DNA of 64,000 nucleotides from Leptotrichia hofstadii. GTDB taxonomy: Bacteria; Fusobacteriota; Fusobacteriia; Fusobacteriales; Leptotrichiaceae. The stretch is taken from the NCBI RefSeq assembly GCF_007990525.1, contig NZ_AP019823.1:1922001-1986000 (forward strand), written 5' to 3'. The notes below the pieces were generated by a model. That model saw nothing but the letters and a program-made list of their open reading frames with translations, was not told where the DNA came from and made no database searches. Positions 20,433 to 28,269 of the stretch are shown here, piece after piece. The position numbers and the translations under genes are program-made. Each line of letters begins with the position of its first letter. Position 1 is the first letter of the stretch.

Positions 20433-20999
20433 TTATGCAATTTTCCCTTTATTTTCAGCATTAATTTTCTTTTTGTCTATAACTTTCTCTATAAAACCAA
20501 GCGAAATTTTAAATCCATCGCTTGTGAGTTCCATAAACATTTTGGAAGTATCAATATATTTTCTGCTTTTATTCACAAAATAAATAAATTTTCCAAAATC
20601 ATTAAGGCTTCCATACATCGTAAAATGAATATATTTAAGCCTATATCCATTGCGTTCCCACACATTTTCCGATTTTGAGATTTCCTTCATTTTAAGCCCG
20701 CTGTCATGCGAAAACACATAAATCATCTTTTTAAATTCAGATTCATTTTTTATTGACAAAAACGATAATCTTTGAGTCAATGCCAATATTTGATTGTATT
20801 CGCCTATAATTCTTTCACGTTCTGACTTTTTCTCCTCCACTACATCTACAATCTTACTTTCCAGATTCCTTTTATTCTCAATCAAAATCTTTCTATTATT
20901 CAAAACTTCCTTATATTTCCCATACTTTTTGTTAATACTTATCAGCATAAAAACAACTCCTGCCACAAGTATTAATATCTTCAAATTTAATTTTATCAT
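20433..20999 (-). CDS. PilO/GspM-like inner-membrane assembly protein
   Basis: 188 aa. One membrane segment at residues 6-21 (LKILILVAGVVFMLIS), then a coiled coil (about 28-75) and a small alpha/beta domain, the layout of PilO/GspM. Sequence similarity is too weak to be sure, so the call rests on topology and on its place between the GspL-like gene and the secretin. It is 30 bp upstream of the chosen secretin start. Confidence 0.6.
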   Translation of the reverse strand: MIKLNLKILILVAGVVFMLISINKKYGKYKEVLNNRKILIENKRNLESKIVDVVEEKKSERERIIGEYNQILALTQRLSFLSIKNESEFKKMIYVFSHDSGLKMKEISKSENVWERNGYRLKYIHFTMYGSLNDFGKFIYFVNKSRKYIDTSKMFMELTSDGFKISLGFIEKVIDKKKINAENKGKIA

Positions 21000-21102
21000 C
21001 TTATTTCTTCCTATATATCTTTATTCTATTAAAAAGTTTAATCACACAGTAAAACTTAAACATTTTTGACCGTTTGGCTTAAACTATTTAATACTTATCA
21101 AT

Positions 21103-22512
21103 TTAAAATGGTTCAAGTACATACTCAAAAACCGTTGCAGTGTCATTATCCTTCAAATACCCCAATTCAGAGCTTGGATATTTTCTCAAAATATTATTCT
21201 CAAATTTTTCAAAATTACTAAAATTTTCCATCTCCCCCTGTACAGTCCACTTTGTATTCTCATAATTAATTTTCGTATAACCAATACCATTTTTACTATT
21301 TTCAACTAAAAATTTTATAACCGAATAATATTCTCTCCTTTTTATCGCTCCATCAATTTCACGAAGTGTGGCAAGCTCCTTTGAATAATCTGGAATTTCC
21401 TCAGCCTTTTTCTTCAAATAATCCTTTTCTAGCGATTTTATCTCCTTCTGAATGATTTCATTTTCAACAGTTTTTTTCTGAAGTGGAATTGAATTATAAA
21501 TCCAAAAATACGCAATGATACAAATTCCAGCAATAACAACATCAGAAAATTTTATATTTTTTACGCTCTCTTTATCAAAAATTGCCGTTTTCTTCATAAA
21601 ATCAGGACTATCCGAAAGTTCAGCCCCTGCAAATATAACTTTTACATCATTTTCTCCACTTCCAACAACTATCATATCTCCAAAATCAAAGTTTTCAACA
21701 TCATCCACATCCTCAGTTTTCAGCTCAATTTTTTCCACTTCAGCAATTTTCTCATCCACAATTAAAATTCTAAGGCTATTTTCTTCCCCAATCTGCAAAA
21801 TCTCTATTCTATCACTTTTATTCCCTGACTTTACACCATTATCAAAAATTCCTTGATTATCGCTACTCTCTTCATTTATATCAATTTCCTCTATTTCACC
21901 AAAATTCCTATCGATATCTAATTTTTCAATAACTCCTGTTTCCTGAATACCTTCAAAATTTCCTATCACATTCTGAAAATTTTCTTCATTTTTCAAAAAA
22001 TTATTTTCATTTTCAAAATTTTCATTCTGATTTATTTCAAAATTTCCGTCCCTATAGTAATTATAAACAGCGTCAAAATCTATTTTCAGCTCCGAAATTA
22101 TCACAGAATATTTTTTCAAGCAATTTTTTACTTTATTAATCTCCCTTTTATCCAAATAAATATCTAAAAATTGATTTTCCAAATGATTTATAACCAATTT
22201 TCTATTCACCAAACTAATCTTTTTCTTAAAAATTTCCGAAATATCTTCCAAATTTAGAGACTTTTTCTCTAACTTTTCAACATTATTTTCTTTTTTATCA
22301 GATTTTTCCACATTTTCTCCAAAATTACTAAATAAAAAATATGAAAAATGTAAAATTACAGTCGCTTTCATGTTTTTTTCAATCTGATTTTCCTCAAAAA
22401 ACGACTCTAAAGCCATTTCAAGCTCCTGATTTTCAAAAAAATATATTTCTTCGTTAAAATATATATAAATTTTATTTTTTCTTCTTATATATATTTTTAT
22501 TTTTTCTTCCAT
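21103..22512 (-). CDS. GspL/PilM-PilN-like assembly protein
   Basis: About 469 aa from ATG 22512 (GGGGG 4 nt upstream; a GTG at 22515 is in frame). The large N-terminal cytoplasmic part (about 1-325) is Glu/Asn/Phe-rich. A single membrane helix follows near 327-346 (VVIAGICIIAYFWIY), then a coiled coil and a small C-terminal domain. This matches GspL, or a PilM-PilN fusion. A repetitive acidic segment around residues 165-195 (NENFENENNF) looks like a disordered insert. Operon position supports the role; direct sequence evidence is moderate. Confidence 0.6.
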   Translation of the reverse strand: MEEKIKIYIRRKNKIYIYFNEEIYFFENQELEMALESFFEENQIEKNMKATVILHFSYFLFSNFGENVEKSDKKENNVEKLEKKSLNLEDISEIFKKKISLVNRKLVINHLENQFLDIYLDKREINKVKNCLKKYSVIISELKIDFDAVYNYYRDGNFEINQNENFENENNFLKNEENFQNVIGNFEGIQETGVIEKLDIDRNFGEIEEIDINEESSDNQGIFDNGVKSGNKSDRIEILQIGEENSLRILIVDEKIAEVEKIELKTEDVDDVENFDFGDMIVVGSGENDVKVIFAGAELSDSPDFMKKTAIFDKESVKNIKFSDVVIAGICIIAYFWIYNSIPLQKKTVENEIIQKEIKSLEKDYLKKKAEEIPDYSKELATLREIDGAIKRREYYSVIKFLVENSKNGIGYTKINYENTKWTVQGEMENFSNFEKFENNILRKYPSSELGYLKDNDTATVFEYVLEPF

Positions 22513-22565
22513 CACTCCCCCTTTAATATTTTATCTTATTTCTAAGTATTCCATTTTGAACAGTT

Positions 22566-23165
22566 CTATAAAAAACCTGATTCCAAAACCCTCATTTCCA
22601 CTTCTAGTGAACTTAATCTCCTAAATTCTACCTTTTCCTGAAACAATATCTCTTCATTCAAAATTTTCCTTGCAAAAACAACTTTCAATTCACTATAAAC
22701 CTTATTTTCTTCAAGTGGTAATGAATATTCATTATCACTGCTGTCCCTTATTGACTTAACCTTGTAATTCCCAATACTTTCAATATCTTTTGCTAAAAAA
22801 ATCAAATTTTTTATCTCAACAGCTTGTCCATTTTTTTTAAGAATACTGTCAAAATACCGTTCCTTCTTATTTATCGAAAATCTATTCCCATCAAATAAAA
22901 TCCCTTTATTCAAAATTCGTTCTACATTCTGATTTTCCTTCTGTATCAAAAAATTCTTCTCAACTTTATTTTCCTTTTGGCTTTTCAAAAACACCATTTC
23001 CTTTTTCTGTCGCACATAGTAAGCAAAATTAATTGAAAACGCTGAAATTATTGACAAAATTACCAAAACATAAACAAGGCTAGCTCCCTCATTTCTTTTT
23101 TTTATATTCTTATTTTTTCCCCCAAGTTTTATATTTTTCAATAACCTAAAATATCTATTCCCCAT
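22566..23165 (-). CDS. Minor pseudopilin, GspK/PilX-like
   Basis: 199 aa from ATG 23165 (GAGG 9 nt upstream); the longer frame from 23180 lacks a ribosome site. The prepilin-like signal is RNEG followed by ASLVYVLVILSIISAF (about residues 24-43). Position 5 after the presumed Gly27/Ala28 cleavage is Tyr rather than the usual Glu, as in GspK tip pseudopilins. The rest is a charged soluble domain. It lies directly behind the GspJ-like gene. Confidence 0.7.
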   Translation of the reverse strand: MGNRYFRLLKNIKLGGKNKNIKKRNEGASLVYVLVILSIISAFSINFAYYVRQKKEMVFLKSQKENKVEKNFLIQKENQNVERILNKGILFDGNRFSINKKERYFDSILKKNGQAVEIKNLIFLAKDIESIGNYKVKSIRDSSDNEYSLPLEENKVYSELKVVFARKILNEEILFQEKVEFRRLSSLEVEMRVLESGFL

Positions 23166-23181
23166 TATCCAAAACCTCAAT

Positions 23182-23640
23182 TTAAATTCTCACAGCCCTA
23201 ACACTATCATTTTTATGACTATTTAACTTAATAATCAGTACTTCTCCCACTTTCTCAAACTTTGCCTCACGAAATTTTCCAACTTCAGCTCTACTTCCAA
23301 ACTTTTTCAAATTTTCCGCATCAGAAATATACAATTTTCCTTTATCAAATTCAATTTTGTAAAATAGCTCATTCAATTTAAAAACTATTTGATTTTCTTT
23401 AACAAAAATATTATTATTCTCTCCTTCATAAGAAAATCCTTGAATATCTCTATTCTTTATATCCAAAACAATTTTATCCATCGAAAAATACATTTTCTCA
23501 TACATTTTCTGATTATCCTTCTTTGCCTTTTCCACAATAACCACACGTTTTAAGAACACAGAAATTACGAATACAAGAACAGAAAATATAAACATACTTA
23601 TTAATATTTCGACTAATAAATATCCTTCTCTTTTTTTCAT
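23182..23640 (-). CDS. Minor pseudopilin, GspJ-like
   Basis: 152 aa with a class III prepilin signal: short basic leader MKKREG, then YLLVEILISMFIFSVLVFVI with Glu at +5 and a long hydrophobic helix. The C-terminal domain is not recognisable. It sits second of three minor pilin genes (I, J, K order), which is the basis for calling it J-like. Confidence 0.78.
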   Translation of the reverse strand: MKKREGYLLVEILISMFIFSVLVFVISVFLKRVVIVEKAKKDNQKMYEKMYFSMDKIVLDIKNRDIQGFSYEGENNNIFVKENQIVFKLNELFYKIEFDKGKLYISDAENLKKFGSRAEVGKFREAKFEKVGEVLIIKLNSHKNDSVRAVRI

Positions 23641-23666
23641 TTATTTTCCTCCTACAAACTAATTTT

Positions 23667-24125
23667 TTAACTGCTTTCATCAATATTTGGAAAATAATAA
23701 TCCTTTATTTTATCAATATTTATTTCAAAAATATATTCCTTCTGTCCAAACTCATTCATAAAATACCCATCCGCCTTCTTTATTTCCAAATTTATTTTAT
23801 CTTCCTGAAACTTTCCCTTTTTATCTAGTTTTTGTTCCAATTTTTTCAAAAATTGATATTTTTTCTCAATTGCAAATCTATTATAAAAATCATCTACTTT
23901 TGAAATCTCATATTTTCCGATAAAATTTACAATTTCATCATATTTTTTTGCCTTTAATATTTCAACCATATTTTCAATGTTTACATTTTTTTCATTTAAA
24001 TTATCAACTTTAATATCCGTTTTAAATGTCTGTAAAAATAAATTTGCAACTGGTACAATGATAACTGTTACAAAAAACATCGAAATTAAACTCTCAATTA
24101 ACGTTTCTCCCCTATTCCTTCTCAT
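23667..24125 (-). CDS. Minor pseudopilin, GspI-like
   Basis: 152 aa. Leader MRRNRG, then ETLIESLISMFFVTVIIVPV with Glu at +5; residue +1 is Glu rather than the usual Phe/Met, which is unusual but tolerated by prepilin peptidases. The rest is Lys/Asp-rich and not recognised. It follows the peptidase gene by 14 bp and lies in the I-J-K order used by type II secretion systems. Confidence 0.75.
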   Translation of the reverse strand: MRRNRGETLIESLISMFFVTVIIVPVANLFLQTFKTDIKVDNLNEKNVNIENMVEILKAKKYDEIVNFIGKYEISKVDDFYNRFAIEKKYQFLKKLEQKLDKKGKFQEDKINLEIKKADGYFMNEFGQKEYIFEINIDKIKDYYFPNIDESS

Positions 24126-24139
24126 ATTTTCCCCAACTT

Positions 24140-24586
24140 TTATTTGCCAAAAATCTCAAAAATTACATAACTTACGATGATAAACGGTGCAAATGGAATA
24201 TATTCATACTTTTTCCACTTTTTCAAAAATAAAAATAAAAAAGCAACTATTCCAGAAAAAATATACAAAATCATATAAAAATTTATAATCTTCTCCACTC
24301 CAAAATATCCCAAAATACCACCAATTCCCATCATCAGTTTCACATCCCCAAAGCCTATCAGCGTTTTTCCGAAATAATCTTCTAAAATATAAAGCACTAT
24401 CATCGGCATTGAATAAGCACAAATTCCCATATAATAACCTTCTAAATTAATATTTTGAATTGCTAATATCAATCCTAATGCAAGTAAAATGACAAAACTT
24501 TCTTCAGGAATAATCCTTTTTTTCAAATCAATCCAGATAATTCTAAAAAAAATACAATATTTCACAATTTCAATCACAATATTCAT
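24140..24586 (-). CDS. Prepilin peptidase (type IV leader peptidase, short form)
   Basis: 148 aa polytopic aspartyl protease of family A24 that cleaves the pilin leaders encoded around it. Catalytic aspartates are Asp20 in WIDLKKRIIP and Asp81 in the GFGDVKLM motif (GxGD). The N-terminal methyltransferase domain of PilD/GspO is missing, as in the short archaeal or TadV-like forms, so pilin N-methylation, if any, needs another enzyme. Its start touches the stop of the pilin gene at 24586, so the two are translationally coupled. Confidence 0.9.
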   Translation of the reverse strand: MNIVIEIVKYCIFFRIIWIDLKKRIIPEESFVILLALGLILAIQNINLEGYYMGICAYSMPMIVLYILEDYFGKTLIGFGDVKLMMGIGGILGYFGVEKIINFYMILYIFSGIVAFLFLFLKKWKKYEYIPFAPFIIVSYVIFEIFGK

Positions 24587-25035
24587 TATTTCCTAATTTC
24601 TTCTCCTGCAAAAGCCTTACTTCCTGCAGATACTTTGGCAAAAACCTCTCCATCCTGATAAACTACATTTCCTTCAATATTTCCAATCTTAAATTTCCCA
24701 TTGTTATCCAGCCCAATTCCAAGTTTATTTAGATTTCCATGCTCTGTTAAAATATCCTGTAAATTCTTAGGTGCATCTCCACCATGATCAATACTCCAAG
24801 AAGTTGTAGTATTATTAAGTTCCGCAACTGCTCCAATTACCTTGCTTCTATTCGCCTTATTCAAATACTTACCAACTTGTGGCACTGCAATTGCCGATAT
24901 TATCGTAATAATCGCTACTACCAGTATTACCTCTACGAGCGTAAACCCTTTTTCCCTTTCCTTTAATCCTTTGTTTTCTTCCCTTCTTTTCATTTTTTCA
25001 ATTTTGCTCTTTTCTTTTTTTGAAACCTTATCCAT
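24586..25035 (-). CDS. Major pilin/pseudopilin (GspG/PilE-like)
   Basis: 149 aa with an unusually long, highly charged leader (30 residues) ending REKG, then FTLVEVILVVAIITIISAIA with Glu at mature position 5. The mature protein is about 119 aa with a small C-terminal domain; no cysteine pair is seen. First gene of the eight-gene operon, with a promoter at 25073-25101. Length and neighbours suggest a GspG-type pseudopilin, though a short type IV pilin is possible. Confidence 0.88.
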   Translation of the reverse strand: MDKVSKKEKSKIEKMKRREENKGLKEREKGFTLVEVILVVAIITIISAIAVPQVGKYLNKANRSKVIGAVAELNNTTTSWSIDHGGDAPKNLQDILTEHGNLNKLGIGLDNNGKFKIGNIEGNVVYQDGEVFAKVSAGSKAFAGEEIRK

Positions 25036-25072
25036 AATTACCCACCTCTTTTTATTAATTTTTATTTAATAA

Positions 25073-25101
25073 TTTATACTATATTTTTAAATAAAAGTCA
25101 A
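25073..25101 (-). promoter_or_regulatory. Promoter of the pilin/secretion operon
   Basis: Minus strand TTGACT (25101-25096), 17-nt spacer, TATAAA (25078-25073), about 40 nt before the pilin start. Confidence 0.7.
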
Positions 25102-25160
25102 TATATAAATTAAATTATTTTAAAAATTAATTAATTTTTTATAAATTTTAGTTTTTACAC

Positions 25161-25200
25161 AAAAAAAGACTGTACTTAGAAATTTACTTCCAAGCCAGCC
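25161..25200 (-). terminator. Terminator-like stem-loop, repeat copy 1
   Basis: GGCTG (25200-25196) and CAGTC (25172-25168) on the minus strand, followed by seven T. The whole segment is repeated almost exactly at 25769-25808, downstream of the second lipoprotein pair. Confidence 0.6.
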
Positions 25201-25232
25201 TTTTCGCATTTACATATTATATTTTTTAATCT

Positions 25233-25382
25233 CTATCTATTATAATGATAACCTGAATATTCACAACGATTTCTTTCATCACATGTTTTTCTGTTCCCCA
25301 CAGTATTCGGCACATCGGCACATCCAACAATAAATAACACAAATACTACTGAAATAATTAAAAGTTTAGTAATATTTTTAAT
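25233..25382 (-). pseudogene. Tiny lipoprotein, copy 1, start codon apparently lost
   Basis: The frame reads KNITKLLIISVVFVLFIVGC, then residues matching the 46-aa lipoprotein at 25834-25974 (shared RKTCDE.NRC segment). At the position where copy 2 has ATG this copy has ATT (25382), and no ribosome site or ATG is in frame upstream. About 49 codons remain, without an internal stop. Either it is a recently silenced copy or it uses an odd start. It lies 33 nt after the end of the 73-aa lipoprotein, mirroring the arrangement of copy 2. Confidence 0.5.
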
Positions 25383-25415
25383 AAATTTTCTATCATTTTT
25401 TCTGATATAATAAAA

Positions 25416-25637
25416 TTAATCTGCCGTGCATTCTGTGATTTCTCCAGTCGAATCCCTTTTACAAAATGGTCTTTTATCGTAACATTCATATCCTCTATCT
25501 CTATGATAATCACAAGTATACCCTCTTTTCGCCTTCCCTCTCTGATATTTTGCCCATTCTTTTGGACTAAACAATTCACATGCAGTTATACTCAACATTA
25601 AAGAACCTAAGAACAACACTCTGAGTACATTTTTCAT
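25416..25637 (-). CDS. Small Cys-rich lipoprotein, copy 1
   Basis: 73 aa. Lipoprotein signal MKNVLRVLFLGSLMLSITAC with lipobox ITAC, then FSPKEWAKYQRG and a Cys-rich tail (six further cysteine-spaced positions such as YTCDY, YECYD, PFCKRD, TECTAD). AGGAGG precedes the ATG. A paralogue lies at 26014-26247, sharing FSPKEWA and the KRP.C..DS motif. The function is not recognised; the even, conserved cysteines in a tiny exported protein suggest disulfides. Confidence 0.8.
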   Translation of the reverse strand: MKNVLRVLFLGSLMLSITACELFSPKEWAKYQRGKAKRGYTCDYHRDRGYECYDKRPFCKRDSTGEITECTAD

Positions 25638-25688
25638 ACCAAATTCCTCCTAAATTTCACAAATTTTTGTATTTTTTTCTTTTATTAC

Positions 25689-25751
25689 AGTATAACTTAT
25701 GTTTTTGATATTCCAATTTTATTTTCCTTATTCATTTTTTTTTTTTTTTTT
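25689..25751 (-). promoter_or_regulatory. Promoter with upstream 17-nt A-tract
   Basis: Minus strand TTGGAA (25716-25711), 16-nt spacer, TATACT (25694-25689), ahead of the 73-aa lipoprotein. An uninterrupted run of 17 A residues (plus-strand T, 25735-25751) lies about 18 nt upstream of the -35, where an UP element would be. Its length could vary by slippage. Confidence 0.55.
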
Positions 25752-25768
25752 GATTAGAAATTTATTAT

Positions 25769-25808
25769 AAAAAAAGACTGTACTTAGAAATTTACTTCCA
25801 AATCAGCC
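25769..25808 (-). terminator. Terminator-like stem-loop, repeat copy 2
   Basis: GGCTG (25808-25804) / CAGTC (25780-25776) on the minus strand and seven T residues. Nearly identical to 25161-25200, so it belongs to the duplicated unit. Confidence 0.6.
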
Positions 25809-25833
25809 TTTTCGCATTCACATATTACATTTT

Positions 25834-25974
25834 TTAATCTCTATTATAGAGATAAGGTATGTATTTACAACGGTTCTTTTCATCGCATGTTTTTCTATAT
25901 CCCGCAGTATTACATCCAATAACAAATAAAGTAAACATTACTGCGATAACCAAAAATTTAATAATGCCTTTCAT
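25834..25974 (-). CDS. Tiny lipoprotein, copy 2 (46 aa)
   Basis: ATG at 25974 with GGAAGGAG upstream. It encodes a lipoprotein signal MKGIIKFLVIAVMFTLFVIG followed by Cys, then a short tail with two more cysteines in KTCDEKNRC and an aromatic C-terminus. At 46 aa it is easily missed by gene callers. It is the intact partner of the damaged copy at 25233-25382. It lies 39 nt downstream of the 77-aa lipoprotein and is probably co-transcribed with it. Confidence 0.7.
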   Translation of the reverse strand: MKGIIKFLVIAVMFTLFVIGCNTAGYRKTCDEKNRCKYIPYLYNRD

Positions 25975-26013
25975 AAAAGTCTCCTTCCATTTTTTATCAA
26001 TAATACAATATTT

Positions 26014-26247
26014 TTAATTATAAGGTTTTGAACTGCATTCTAAAACTTCTCGACTAGAATCTTTTAAGCAATATGGTCTCTTATACCTACATTCTATTTC
26101 ATCAGTCCAAATATTCTTATGACACACTTCTCCTTTCATATTTTCCTCTCTATTCAACCTTGCCCATTCCTTTGGACTAAATAATTTACATGCAGCTATA
26201 ATCAACATAAAAAAACCTAAGAATAACACTCTGAATAAATTTTTCAA
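26014..26247 (-). CDS. Small Cys-rich lipoprotein, copy 2 (TTG start)
   Basis: 77 aa paralogue of the protein at 25416-25637: signal MKNLFRVLFLGFFMLIIAAC, lipobox IAAC, FSPKEWAR, KRPYCLKDSS. The initiation codon is TTG (26247) where copy 1 has ATG, and the upstream AGGA is weaker than the AGGAGG of copy 1, so expression is probably lower. Function unknown. Confidence 0.75.
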   Translation of the reverse strand: MKNLFRVLFLGFFMLIIAACKLFSPKEWARLNREENMKGEVCHKNIWTDEIECRYKRPYCLKDSSREVLECSSKPYN

Positions 26248-26687
26248 AATTTTTCCTAAATTTCATAAAATTTTATATTATGCCATGTATTTTTAATATT
26301 TTCATTTTAGTTTTCTTATTTATTTTTTATTTAATTTTTCATAAAAGAGTGAACTTAAGAATAAATTGTAAATCCTATTTTTATATCAAAAATTTAAAAT
26401 ATAATTCATAACGAATAAAAATTAAAACTCTCATTTTATTTTAATGTTTTGATAATACTATATTGTTAAAAATATAAATAGCATTCAATATTTCAAAATT
26501 TAAAAAAGAGATTAAAAGTTTTATAAAGATAAATATTTTATAATAAAGGCTGTGAATAATAAAATATTGTAATAAATATAATCTTGTAAATACTAAATTC
26601 AAAGGATTAAAAGTAGAAAATTATAGCAATTTTTCGTTAAGTGTGCTATATATAAAAAAATAATAGAATAAAAGGAGATGATTATTA
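26248..26687. other. Intergenic region between divergent units with motif copy 1
   Basis: No ORF seen. At 26346-26376 a degenerate match to the terminator repeat of the lipoprotein unit is visible (aaaagagtgaacttaaga-like), perhaps the edge of an older third copy. At 26428-26445 is the 18-bp motif described separately. A good ribosome site (AAAGGAGATGA) is placed before the gene at 26688. Confidence 0.5.
26428..26445 (+). promoter_or_regulatory. Recurring 18-bp motif, site 1 (upstream of two-component operon)
   Basis: CTCTCATTTTATTTTAAT, identical to the minus-strand copy at 30948-30965 and close to 32263-32280 and 33576-33593. A TATATT hexamer follows 14 nt after its TTTTAA part. It lies 243 bp before the first gene of the operon holding the response regulator, so autoregulation is possible. 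Confidence 0.5.
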
Positions 26688-27371
26688 ATGAAACAGATAA
26701 ATGGAAAAAGAGCTGTTTTGGAAAATGGAGTTTTAAGAAAAGAAATAAAATTTGGATTTTCATGGGGAGCATTTTTTTTAGGTTTTATATATCCGTTAAT
26801 TAAAGGGGATTATATGGTGGCCGGAATTTCTTTTGTCGTAATTGGTATAACAGGGATAATATATTTTCCATTGATATTTGTTCTATCAATGGTATTTGGT
26901 TTTATATATAATAAAATGTATGTTAGAAGGCTTATTAAACAAGGATGGCATCCATTTACAGAAGAAGATGCGCAGGTTTTGAAAAAGAATGGAATACTTT
27001 TTAATGAGAAAAATAAATCCTATGGAAGCAATGAAGAAAGGATGATAGAAGAAGCAGAAAATTTTAAAAAACAAGAGTCTGGAAAAATAGAAGTTATTGA
27101 ATTTAAAAAAAATAACAATGATAATGATTTTTATGATACAAATAATGCAAATATTGATAGTTCTTTTAATGGAAATCCTAATAATACGGAAATGAATCAT
27201 AAAAATCGCACAATACAGAAATTTGTTGCAAGATCAATTGGTGGAGGGCTTGTTTCACTCATCTTAGGAGTTTTCACGGCAAATATTGTTCTAATTCTTT
27301 TAGGAGCTGGACTGACAGGTGGAGGAGCCTTTTTGGCTATAAAAAATAAGGATAAAATAAAATGGAAATAA
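26688..27371 (+). CDS. Membrane protein with N-terminal DUF2628-like segment
   Basis: 227 aa. Residues 23-75 (FGFSWGAFFLGFIYPLIKGDY onward) match the look of DUF2628 proteins: a hydrophobic region, two or three membrane segments, then RRLIKQGWHPFTEED. A polar, Asn-rich middle (130-165) is followed by a Gly-rich C-terminal hairpin of two membrane segments (GGGLVSLILGVFTANIVLILLGAGLTGGG). No enzyme motif. First gene of a plus-strand operon; its end overlaps the next ORF by 10 nt. Confidence 0.75.
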   Translation: MKQINGKRAVLENGVLRKEIKFGFSWGAFFLGFIYPLIKGDYMVAGISFVVIGITGIIYFPLIFVLSMVFGFIYNKMYVRRLIKQGWHPFTEEDAQVLKKNGILFNEKNKSYGSNEERMIEEAENFKKQESGKIEVIEFKKNNNDNDFYDTNNANIDSSFNGNPNNTEMNHKNRTIQKFVARSIGGGLVSLILGVFTANIVLILLGAGLTGGGAFLAIKNKDKIKWK

Positions 27372-27586
27372 GAAAATATTTAATTAAATCTGAAAATTAC
27401 AGAAACACAATAAAAAAACTTTTTATTCTCTCTCTGTTTTTAACAGCATTTATGAGGTATAATAAAAATGAACCGTTCACAGAAAGTGAGAAAAAATATG
27501 AAAAAAAAGAAAAAATGGAGCAATTAAAATTATTTTGTGAAGAGAATCGTTGTGTCCTGCTGGAGATGGAAGAGAGTGAAAGATAA
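27362..27586 (+). CDS. Small single-span protein coupled to the response regulator
   Basis: 74 aa, not recognised. One hydrophobic segment (LFILSLFLTAF, about residues 20-30) between a basic N-terminus and a charged, Glu/Lys-rich tail with two cysteines (LFCEENRCVL). It overlaps the preceding gene by 10 nt, and its stop shares a base with the response-regulator start (TAATG at 27584-27588). This double coupling argues that it is translated. It might be a small membrane modulator of the kinase, but that is a guess. Confidence 0.55.
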   Translation: MEIRKYLIKSENYRNTIKKLFILSLFLTAFMRYNKNEPFTESEKKYEKKEKMEQLKLFCEENRCVLLEMEESER

Positions 27587-28269
27587 TGAGATTACTAGTT
27601 GTAGAAGATGAAAAGAAGTTGAACGAACTTATTACAAAAAAGCTTAAAAAGGAATATTATGGAGTTGACAGCTGTTTTGACGGAGAAGAGGCAATCAGAT
27701 ATGTGGAAGGAACTGAATATGATGCGGTAATTTTGGATATTATGCTTCCAAAACTTGACGGATTTGAAGTGATTAAAAGAATAAGGGCAAAGAAAAATAA
27801 AGTTCCAATACTGCTTTTAACTGCAAGAGATAATATAGATGATAAAGTGAAAGGGCTAGATTATGGAGCAGACGACTATCTTGTAAAGCCTTTTATCTTT
27901 GAAGAACTTATGGCCCGTATCCGTGTACTTTTAAGACGGAATTCCGGAAATGCCGATAATATAGTTACAATAGCTAATCTTAAGGTTGACCTTGATGCTA
28001 AAACAGTTTTTAGAGATGATTTATTAATAAAACTATCAGGTAGAGAATATTCGATTTTGGAATATTTGATACGAAATAAAGGAAAAATTTTATCAAGAGA
28101 AAGAATAGAAGACCATATATGGAATTATGACTATGAAGGTGGAACCAACGTTATAGATGTTTACATCAGATATTTGAGGAAAAAGATTGATGACAGCTAT
28201 ACTCCAAAACTTATTCATACCATTCGTGGATTGGGTTATGTCCTGAGGGTCGATAATGAAAATGAATAA
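27586..28269 (+). CDS. OmpR-family response regulator
   Basis: 227 aa. Receiver domain 1-115 with acidic pocket VVEDE, phospho-acceptor Asp51 in LDIMLPKLDG, Thr in LLLTARD and Lys in YLVKPF. C-terminal winged-helix DNA-binding domain (LSGREYSILEYLIRNKG, and the terminal hairpin TIRGLGYVLR). Overlaps the kinase gene by 14 nt. A candidate binding site is the 18-bp motif found at four nearby promoters; this is inference only. Confidence 0.95.
   Translation: MRLLVVEDEKKLNELITKKLKKEYYGVDSCFDGEEAIRYVEGTEYDAVILDIMLPKLDGFEVIKRIRAKKNKVPILLLTARDNIDDKVKGLDYGADDYLVKPFIFEELMARIRVLLRRNSGNADNIVTIANLKVDLDAKTVFRDDLLIKLSGREYSILEYLIRNKGKILSRERIEDHIWNYDYEGGTNVIDVYIRYLRKKIDDSYTPKLIHTIRGLGYVLRVDNENE

Noticed and set aside
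25358..25579. 73-codon minus-strand ORF overlapping the lipoprotein at 25416
   Set aside because: It is a shifted frame of the lipoprotein gene; the other frame has the lipobox, ribosome site and a paralogue.
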